Source: Proteles cristata cristata (lineage: Eukaryota > Chordata > Mammalia > Carnivora > Hyaenidae). From it: a DNA stretch of 64,000 nt. Made by a program: the position numbers and the translations under genes. Positions 56,885 through 64,000 of this stretch are shown piece by piece. The notes under the pieces were generated by a model that did no database searches, was not told the origin of the DNA, and saw only the letters and a program-made list of their open reading frames with translations. The stretch lies in NCBI GenBank assembly GCA_017311185.1, contig JAESUZ010000124.1:124001-188000 (forward strand), given 5' to 3'. How positions within the stretch are numbered: the first letter of the stretch is position 1; every line of letters begins with the position of its first letter.

Positions 56885-58090
56885 CTGTGAGAGAGAGGGT
56901 TTACGGGCCAGACTTGAAGTACATCCCTTCTTTGGTGAGAACCTCATCCTTTGGCCACATATAACAGCAAAGGAAGCTAGAAAAGAAGTTGAATGAATGG
57001 ATGAATGAGTTGTGAGTATAGGAAGACTTCATTCATTTAGAACTGTGCACACATTGCTCTTAGTAGATGACCAAAACATTAATAGCGACTGAATTTGTTT
57101 AAAAAACAAACAGGACTGAATTATTACCAGATAAATTAACTTTCATGTTCCCTTTTCCCTTTCTGTTTTGAGACATGTTGCAGGTCTTTTGCAAAACGTG
57201 TCTTCTCTGTGTCAAGTTCCTTTCACCAGGTGAAACCAGAATGATTTTACTCAGGCCTGCCTTAGCTTTTCCCTCCTCTGATAGTGTATTTGCTCCTGTT
57301 GGGGACTACAAAGGACTTACAGGTGCAGCACTTTTCCTGGCTGGCTTCGTACCCACCCTCTCCCCACCTGCGAGGTCCCCACCCTTGACTTTGCTGCCTC
57401 GAGTGTGGCCTTGCCTCTCTGGTCCATCTGCACCTGCTCTTGGCTGAAATGGAATTAATGACATTTGCTCTTTGCCTGTCTGTTTCACACAGCTCCAAGA
57501 TGTGTCCCTTTGTCCCCTGTGTCAGCACGCTGGCTCATGCAACAGCTGCTACACTCAGCCACCCCTACCGAGAGAAAACAACAGTGTATCCTGTTGCTAG
57601 AGCTCCTTTGCTCTGAATCAAAGGAAACATGTTCAGGTTGTGGAATCCTTTTTATGCTGGCTCTGGAGACTATTGAGTTTTTTTGATCATTCATATACTT
57701 CCTAGGATTAAATCCAGCATGAGTCTTATGGGTGTCTTCTGGGACAGGTTACTGAGCACAAAGGGCAGAAGAGAGGACTGATGTGATGAGTTCTCTTCCG
57801 CTTCTGTGAGGATGCTGTTCCCCACTTCCCAGGTCATCTGGCCCCGGGACCACAGAACAGCCAGCAGCTGGGGACTTAGGTGCCTTTCTTTACCTGCGAA
57901 ATGACATGGAAAATTCTAGAAGGAGAATTCTCCCTTCCTAGCTTTTGCTCTTCTGTTTGATGAAGTTTCATCTCTCTGCACCTGAACAGTCAGTTCTGTT
58001 CTCCTTCCCTGTCTGCAGCTCTGTACCACTTAGACTTCAGAGGTGATGCTACCAGCAGGGCCCATCTGAGTGTCTGGCTGTGGCTCAAGT
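56885..58090. other. unassigned, no gene seen
   Basis: About 1.2 kb, partly GC-richer (57.2-57.6 kb). Frames of up to 90 residues on both strands overlap and lack motifs. No repeat family recognised. Confidence 0.4.
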
Positions 58091-58274
58091 GACTGACCCA
58101 TAATAACACTCTTCGTGTTCCCATATGGAATGCTGATTTGCAGTTATAGGAAGCTGACAACTTTTGAGGGCTGTGTGCCAAGCGCTGTGGTAAGCAATCG
58201 GCCTGTTCTGTCATCCAGTCTCCACACTCATACCTAGGAGTTGGCACTGCTTCCTCCCATTTTATAAACGAGGG
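58091..58274 (-). repeat. right arm of 184-bp inverted duplication
   Basis: Reverse complement of 56379-56562 (two mismatches, at the base pairs near 58115 and 58250). It includes the 3' half of a MIR whose core continues to the right, so this is probably the parental copy. The matching open frames in the two arms are a by-product of the duplication. Confidence 0.93.
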
Positions 58275-58330
58275 TATGGAAGCCTGGACAGAACACCTTG
58301 ATCAAGGCCACACAGCTGGGAAAGGCAGAG
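58264..58330 (-). repeat. MIR core, continuation
   Basis: 'cttgatcaaggccacacagc' is the reversed MIR core directly adjoining the right arm. Confidence 0.75.
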
Positions 58331-58439
58331 TGGGGACATAGAGCCAGTTGTGTACCACTTCGGAATCTTTGACCCCAAATGCTGTGCTGCTATCAAGCCT
58401 GTCCAGGTGCAAAGAATCTAAGAGAGTTCCTAGAATCTT

Positions 58440-58585
58440 AACACTGGAGTATTGTCCACCGACTGCATCTGGGATCACCTGGGAGCTGATATCAGAAGTG
58501 AGGAATCTCAGAAAGTCCAAACATGCATTTTAGCAAAAAACAAATGTGATTCCTCGGCATATTCAAGTTTGAGAAGTTCTGATCT
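58440..58585 (+). repeat. MER5-like fragment
   Basis: 'ctgggatcacctgggagctg', 'ggaatctcagaaagtccaaa' and 'attcaagtttgagaagttct' resemble MER5A/B. Diverged. Confidence 0.6.
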
Positions 58586-60234
58586 ATAAATGCCTTCTCC
58601 TTTCATGGAAGAATAAACATCAGATGATGAGCCTTGCTTCCGGCGATTGGTGCAGATGCAGGACTAAAATCCACGTTGCCCCAGAGATGGAGCAGAGAAT
58701 GCATTCCGGGGTTCCTGAGAAATAGTCTCTTGGAGGGAGATTTGAGTTACAGGGGGCTTAGTGAGCGTGTAAACTAAGAAACGACATCTCTAGAGGAGGT
58801 GGGGTGAAGCAAGACTGGGCAGAGGGAGAATCTGAACCTCAGTATGGTGGTAGCAGGGGACTCAGCAGACAACATGGGGGGCCGGGATGGCCCATCAGTG
58901 TTGTCTGAAATTGACGCAAGGGGTAGACCTTTGTACATCCCATTGACCAGCCATCGGATTACAATCGCCCCTGGCTGAGTGTGATGCCCCAGGAGGGACA
59001 GCTGTGAGCCCTCAGCAGCCAACAGGGGGTGATGCCTAGATCCTGCGGGGAGAGGGTCTAGGCACTGTGCTGCAGTGTTCGCTACAGAGGAGAAGCTGCA
59101 GGAAGCCTTCTAAGCTTTATGCCAAGAGCAACAGGAAGTCATCTAGAATGACATCATCACATTTGCTTTTAATACCAATCCCTTTGGCTCCTGGGCAGCA
59201 GTGGGTCTCAAGGTAAAGGGTCAAAGAAAGGAAACGATTAGAGAAGAGTGGTAGCTCAGAGAAAAGGGGCAAGATTCAAGAGTGTGAGCAAATTTAAGAG
59301 ATGCTTTGGGTTTAGAATGTGCACGGCGCTGGGGTTAATTTGCTGGCGAAATGCAGAAAAGATGGACCAGGGGCTTCTGGAAGGGGTAACAGGGAGGAAA
59401 CGGGATCACCGAAGGAGAAAATGTGCAAGATGGAAGAGTCTTTGATCATCTAACGGCCCTGCATTCGGCCACAAGATTCTAAGTCTTCTTCGTCTTACCC
59501 GTTGTTTGGAATCATCATCCCCAGAGACTGCGGTTTCTCCAACATGCATAGCAGATACTTGGTGACTGCTCTCCAAATATGTCTTCAAGGAAATGTAAAG
59601 TTCCTCCATTGTTTGCTTTTGCCCGCTGCATTTTATTTAAACATATAATGCAAATGCTTTTGGTGAAATAGTTCTGAAATGTCATTTTGTCGAACATAAA
59701 AATAACTCAAAAGAACAGTCATAAGAAAATCAATTTGGCACTAGCCTGTTTCATCTAAAAGAACACACCTGCAGGAGTTCACTTATGTGAATAAAGGGCC
59801 CTAAGAAAATTGTGTGTGTGTGAGTTGGTGAGTGTGTGCCCTTTACTAACCCCTCTCCATTTTTGTGATTCCCTTGGTTAACAGAGCCGGGCATTCTTCC
59901 ACCCGGGAGCTCACAGCATTGGAAACAATAGGAAAAAATATTTTTCTGTTATGAGTTACAATTAAACTTAATGAGTGGAAAAAGAATTATCCCTAATTCT
60001 AAGGGAATTGTTTTGCAGATTTTAATATCTGTGAAATCAACATGCAGTTTCAAAAGTCATGTCAGAAGAGAGATAAATGCTGAGTGAGTTGTTAGTGCCT
60101 GAGTATTTGAATGGGATACATATTGAAGGACTCTGTTCATCTGATTGCCACTTCCTTTCAGATTCTTGCTTTGAAAGGGCTACACACAGTTGAACTGTGA
60201 CTTACATTTACATCCTTCATTGTTTTTTAAATAA
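58586..60234. other. unassigned; candidate exon inside
   Basis: About 1.65 kb, no repeat recognised. 58774-59040 is GC-rich with an 82-residue minus frame and could be an old repeat. A candidate coding exon lies at 59609-59499 on the minus strand (own entry). Confidence 0.35.
59499..59609 (-). other. candidate 5' coding exon, unverified
   Basis: An ATG in a strong Kozak context (ACAATGG, 59609-59607) opens a frame of exactly 37 codons, beginning MEELYISLKTYLESS, up to a donor-like GG|GTAAGA (intron bases 59498-59493). The frame does stay open beyond the donor to 59406. I recognise neither the protein nor any partner exon in the window. A chance frame is the simpler explanation. Confidence 0.15.
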
Positions 60235-60695
60235 ACTTTATTTTAGAATAGTTTTACATTTCAAGAAAAGTTGAATACAAAGAATTCCATATACCCCCAT
60301 TTCTCCTTTTATTAGCGTCTCACCTTGGTTTGATACATTTGTCACAATGTATCATAATAATAATGAAGCATTATTGATACACTATTACTAACTCAAGTCC
60401 CTATCAGGTTTCCTTAGTTTTTCCCTGGTGTCTCTTTTCTTTTCCAAAAACTCATCCAGGATACCACATTGCATTTATTTGTCATGTCTCTTTAGACTCT
60501 TTTTGGCTGTGACTCTCCTTGACCCAGAATGTCCTCGCTTTTGATGATCTTGACAGTATTGAGAACTTGTCAGCGATTTTGTAGAGCGTCCCTCTCTTGG
60601 AATTTGATGTTTGTCTCATGAATAGATTAGGGTTATGAGTTTTAAGGAGGAAGACCACAGAGGTAAAGCGCCCTTCTAAATATATCACACATGCT
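60235..60695 (-). mobile_element. ancient L1 3' UTR (L1M class), part 1
   Basis: 'ttttagaatagttttacatt', 'ttggctgtgactctccttga', 'tgatgatcttgacagtattg' and 'aggaagaccacagaggtaaa' follow an old L1 3' UTR in reverse. It continues at about 61120. Confidence 0.75.
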
Positions 60696-60699
60696 GTTG

Positions 60700-61110
60700 A
60701 TAACCTTCACAATAAAACTGCCATTTTTACCAGCAAAAACGAGTTCATTTGTGCATAGCAGAGAATTGCAATGCAAGGCAAGCAAGCTACAGCAAAGCCA
60801 TCAAGAAGTCCAACAAAGGGGAAGAACATTATTTTATGGAGGAGGAGGAAATTGGGAGGGGCTGTTTTCAACAAAAGTCTCTGGAAGAAAAGCAAGAGTT
60901 GAAGGTGATGACAGTTTCTCATTGGCTGAGTTGCAGGGGTAGTTGGTTTCCTGTAGGAGATTCAATGTGTATCTCTCCCTGTTGGAGCCCATAATTGATG
61001 TTTATTTCCTGTTGAGATTCTTCTGTCAGGGGTCTGTAATTGACAGTTCTTCCTGTAATTGACATTGAGTGGTGCAATTCCCCCCTACCAACCTACCCTT
61101 CTAGCATCCT
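60700..61110. other. unidentified insert in ancient L1
   Basis: This 0.4-kb block interrupts the L1 3' UTR. It contains 'tctcattggctgagttgcag' and 'gtgtatctctccctgttgga', which suggests an LTR, but I cannot name the family or find its ends or a TSD. An 83-residue frame (60691-60942) has no motif. Confidence 0.35.
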
Positions 61111-61119
61111 CAGTCCACC

Positions 61120-61730
61120 TTACTGAGATTTTCCTTTATTAATTTTCACACTATCCAAATGACTTAACATGATAAGGGTAACCTTGATCACCTGACTGAG
61201 GTAGTATTTGCCCAGTGTCTGCCTTTTCATAGTGTACTTTCTGGCAAGAAGCCACTGTGCATAGCCTACACTTAAGTGGAGAGTAATGCTCCACCTCACT
61301 GAGGGCAGAGCATCTGCATCAATTATTTGGAATTTTCCTGCACGGGAAATTTGTTGGTTTTCCTCTAGTTAGTTATTCAATCATTTATTTATATCACTAT
61401 GGACTCATGGATATTTATTCTATACTTTGGATTATAATCTGATACTACTTTATTTTATTGCTCGAATTGTTCCAGCTTTATCTATTGGGAGCTCTTTTAG
61501 TTGACTCTTGCATCCCTTGACATACCCCCATCATTGTGGGGGTCTTTTTAACACTTTATTTCTGACACTACAAGGTGCTCCAGACTTGTCTTGTGTATTT
61601 CCTGCCCCAGTCCTAGAATCAAATCTTGGTCCACAGAGCCCTAGTTCTTTTTATTGGGAGATGGTTTTATTATAGAATACCCACAATTTGAGTAGTAGGT
61701 ATCTTAATTGTCTTTTAACATGGTTTTTTA
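61120..61730 (-). mobile_element. ancient L1 3' UTR (L1M class), part 2
   Basis: Resumes the L1 with 'gtaaccttgatcacctgact', 'tatcactatggactcatgga', 'ttgttccagctttatctatt', 'acatacccccatcattgtgg' and 'gtattt cctgccccagtcct'-type sequence. Shared with the copy at 37.1-37.9 kb. Confidence 0.75.
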
Positions 61731-61746
61731 AAGTGTGCCACTCTTG

Positions 61747-61922
61747 GGGTGCCTGGGTGGCTCAGTCTGGTTAAGCATCCGGTACTTGATTTTGGCTCAG
61801 GTCATGATCTCATGGTTTGTGGGTTCAAGCCCCGCGTCAGGCTCTGTACTGACAGCTCAGAGCCTGGAGCCTGCTTCAGATTCTGTCTCCCTCTCTCTCT
61901 GCTCCTCCCCTGCTCATGCTCG

Positions 61923-61968
<46 letters not shown>

Positions 61969-62009
61969 CTCTCTATCAAAATAAACAAATGAATGTTAAA
62001 AAAAAGAAA
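61747..62009 (+). mobile_element. CAN-SINE with long CT tract
   Basis: Head 'ggggtgcctgggtggctcag', body 'ttcaagccccgcgtcaggct', a CT tract of about 50 bases at 61925-61973, and tail 'caaaataaacaaatgaatgt'. An imperfect TSD (around GTGCCACTCTTG at 61735-61746 and GTCCCACTCTTG at 62012-62023) brackets it. Confidence 0.93.
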
Positions 62010-62049
62010 ATGTCCCACTCTTGTGTTACTCTCGAAAGAGATGTCATTA

Positions 62050-62073
62050 AAAAAGAAAGAAAGAAAGAAAGAA
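62050..62073. repeat. (GAAA)n microsatellite
   Basis: Six AAAG/GAAA units. Confidence 0.9.
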
Positions 62074-63670
62074 ATGTCATTGTGCAAATGTTAAGATTTC
62101 CTGTGAAATACCAGGACATGCTATCAAAGGCAGTAGAAATAAATTTCAGAAGAAACTACAGGATTCTGCAAGCCAGGCATGGTTGGTGTAGCTCATACAC
62201 ATGTGACAAGGGACTATCACCCAGGCACCAAAAAGCTATTAGCCTAAAGCTTCTGGCTGACTTTCAGAGGAAGCTGAATCTCTTCAAGCAAATGTGTGAT
62301 TTGACTGAAAAAAAATGAAACTAGGGTTTAACCAAATAAGAAATGCAGGCACAGCCTTGGACTTCTTAGTCCACCCAGCAGACTGCCATCCGAAAGCCGG
62401 TGGAGAGGTCAAGTCTGGCAGCTCAGACTGAAAAGCAGCCCATCACTGTGTGCTGTGCTTCAGTGCGACAGCTGGAAATGAGCCCCAGGAATTTTTAGAC
62501 TCTGTCGTGTAGAGAAAGCTTAGATGCAATCTTGTAATGAAGAGAAAATGGTATATAAATATATGAATGCATGTTTTCTTGTTTTACGTACATTAAATAT
62601 AGTTTGTTTTATCCCTAAAATATCTATAATTAAATGGATGGTTTTACAGGTGACAGAAATTTAGAATCAGGGAAATACTTAATTCCCCCAGGCCATTCAT
62701 CTTTGAACAATGGAAAGCTCCAGAAGGCTCAAGGTCTTTTCCTGGCCTCACACTTGAGCCATTAAAATTTAGTTTTTCTCAGAGCCATGTTGCGAAGTCC
62801 TTGTGAAATCACCGGCTCCCCTTGTGCTCTCACATATGCTTGTCGGCTTTACTCTAGTTTCTGGCTTTTGTAAAAAGATGAAATGGTCCTTTTTTTCTCT
62901 ATTCCCTGCAACTGTCTCAATAGTTTAGGAATATCTGAAACTTGAGACTTGAAAAACTCCTTTTTTTTTTTTCAGTCTCTCCTATAGTTATTGATCTATT
63001 TAAGTATTTTACTTCTTTCTGGATTGTCTTCTTAAAAACTATGTAGTCCAAGAAATTTTTCCATTTTACCCAAATTTTTAAAAATACTAGCTTAGAAATA
63101 TGTAGAGTATTTATACAAGTCTTTTCTATTTCCTCCTATATATGACGCTCCTATTTTATTCCTCTTATGTTTGCTGAGTTTCATCCTTTTTTCTTCATTA
63201 GACTAGTTAATGGTTCATCTATTTTTTCTCATTTTTAAAGAAAACACACTGTTTATTCTGTATTTTCATTTATTATTGTGTTTCCGTATTTATTAATGAA
63301 TTTCTTCTGCTTTCCTTCAGTTTGTATTTCTTCTTATTTGCTTCTGCAGTTGACCCCTAAATTCATTTTTTTTTAATTTTCACTTTTCTAGTAAGTGACT
63401 TACAGTCTGGAAACAATATTGGTCATATCCTATATGCCTAATTGACATTATCATTATTTTGGGATGTTCTACACTTGCTGATTTTACTAGTTATTTTGGT
63501 GTAGTAGTTTTAAATCTTTACATTCTTGAAATTTCTGGTTTTGTACTTTGTTTTTAGTTTACTTCATACCCATTATCTTTAGAACTAGACCATCTCCCCA
63601 TTCATAGGATTTCATCTACTAATGCAAAGGGCATGGTGTACATGCCGTCATGGACTTCCAGCTAACTGAT

Positions 63671-63672
<2 letters not shown>
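62074..63672. other. unassigned, no gene seen
   Basis: About 1.6 kb. From about 63.15 to 63.6 kb the T-rich sequence ('gtatttcttcttatttgctt') looks like a very old reverse L1, not confirmed. No gene. Confidence 0.35.

Positions 63673-63720
<48 letters not shown>
63673..63720. repeat. (TG)n microsatellite
   Basis: About 24 uninterrupted units, the longest TG run in the window. Confidence 0.97.
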
Positions 63721-63724
<4 letters not shown>

Positions 63725-63762
63725 AAATATTTTAAGGATAGAAGAAACTTTTGTTTTTGTTT

Positions 63763-64000
63763 TTTTATTTAAGTATAATTAGTATACAGTGTTATATTAG
63801 TTTCAAGTGTACAATATAATGATTCAACAATTCTACAAACTTCTCAGTGTTCATCATGATAAGTGTGCTCTTTTACCCCTATCACCTATTTTACGCATTC
63901 CCCCCATCTCCTCTCTGGTACCCACCAATTTGTTCTCTGTATGTAAGACTCTCTTTTTATTTGTCTATCTTTTTTGTTGTTTGTTCATTTGTTTTGCTTC
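63763..64000 (-). mobile_element. carnivore L1 3' UTR, cut by window end
   Basis: Reverse L1 3' UTR: 'gtatacagtgttatattagt', 'gtgtacaatataatgattca', 'tcagtgttcatcatgataag' and 'tgtatgtaagactctctttt'. It corresponds to the copy at 22.0-22.4 kb and continues beyond the window. Confidence 0.88.

Noticed and set aside
56343..58247. Two frames on opposite strands coding nearly the same 50-residue peptide (PTPRYECGDWMTEQ...)
   Set aside because: The match is explained by the inverted DNA duplication, and the sequence is partly MIR. It is not a gene pair.
61735..62318. 189-residue frame at 61749-62318
   Set aside because: It translates a SINE, its CT tract and a GAAA repeat; low-complexity serine/leucine runs are an artefact.
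1..64000. CRISPR arrays, bacterial operons, origins, riboswitches
   Set aside because: The sequence is mammalian; direct repeats found are microsatellites, SINEs or TSDs.

Overview
The window is nuclear DNA from a carnivoran mammal, almost certainly a cat (Felidae). The main evidence is more than two dozen copies of a tRNA-derived CAN-SINE with the felid layout: a GGCGCCTGGGTGGCTCAG head, a TCATGATCTCGCGGTTCG middle, a CT-rich stretch and an AAATAAATAAA tail. Several copies are nearly intact and keep exact target-site duplications (TSDs). Carnivore-type L1 3' ends point the same way. The sequence is AT-rich and microsatellite-rich, with no CpG island I can see and no open reading frame I can assign to a host gene. 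It reads as intergenic or deep intronic DNA.

Layout. 0-10 kb: old MIR fragments, a carnivore L1 3' end (3.2-3.8 kb), a foldback pair of SINEs (4.5-4.8 kb), a U6 snRNA retropseudogene fused to what looks like an mRNA 3' end (5.0-5.2 kb), SINEs with clean TSDs (7.5-8.7 kb) and a 71-bp remnant of an L1 insertion (8.8 kb). 10-20 kb: several L1s, including a 1.4-kb minus-strand L1 with a readable ORF2 C-terminus (12.2-13.7 kb), an L2, a very old L1 body (16.3-18.5 kb) and four SINEs in a row (18.5-19.3 kb). 20-30 kb: a young L1 nested in an older L1 (22.0-23.8 kb), an L2 split by a SINE (23.8-24.8 kb), a dimeric SINE in an ancient L1 3' UTR (26.5-27.3 kb) and a nearly complete dead Tigger DNA transposon (27.5-29.9 kb). 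30-41 kb: mostly unassigned unique-looking DNA with MIRs, a few SINEs and long simple repeats. 40.6-49.1 kb: a class I ERV-like LTR cut by an L1 that carries a SINE, a long ancient L1 broken by a MaLR LTR and two SINEs, a site used by two L1 insertions, a second LTR-like block, and an L1 with a 5' inversion. 49-60 kb: mostly unassigned DNA with MER5-type fragments, SINEs and a striking 184-bp inverted duplication with arms about 99% identical (56.4 and 58.1 kb). 60-64 kb: ancient L1 3' UTR sequence, a SINE, simple repeats and a carnivore L1 3' end running off the window.

No genes work together here. What can be read is a history of insertions: MIR/L2/MER5/Tigger fossils, then ancient L1 and MaLR LTRs, then carnivore L1, then felid SINEs and short L1 tails. 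The best candidates for a second look are the inverted duplication, the U6-mRNA chimera, the L1 target-site reuse, the dimeric SINE and the twin-primed L1. I did not find a novel gene system. All family names were assigned by eye from memory of repeat consensus features, without database searches.
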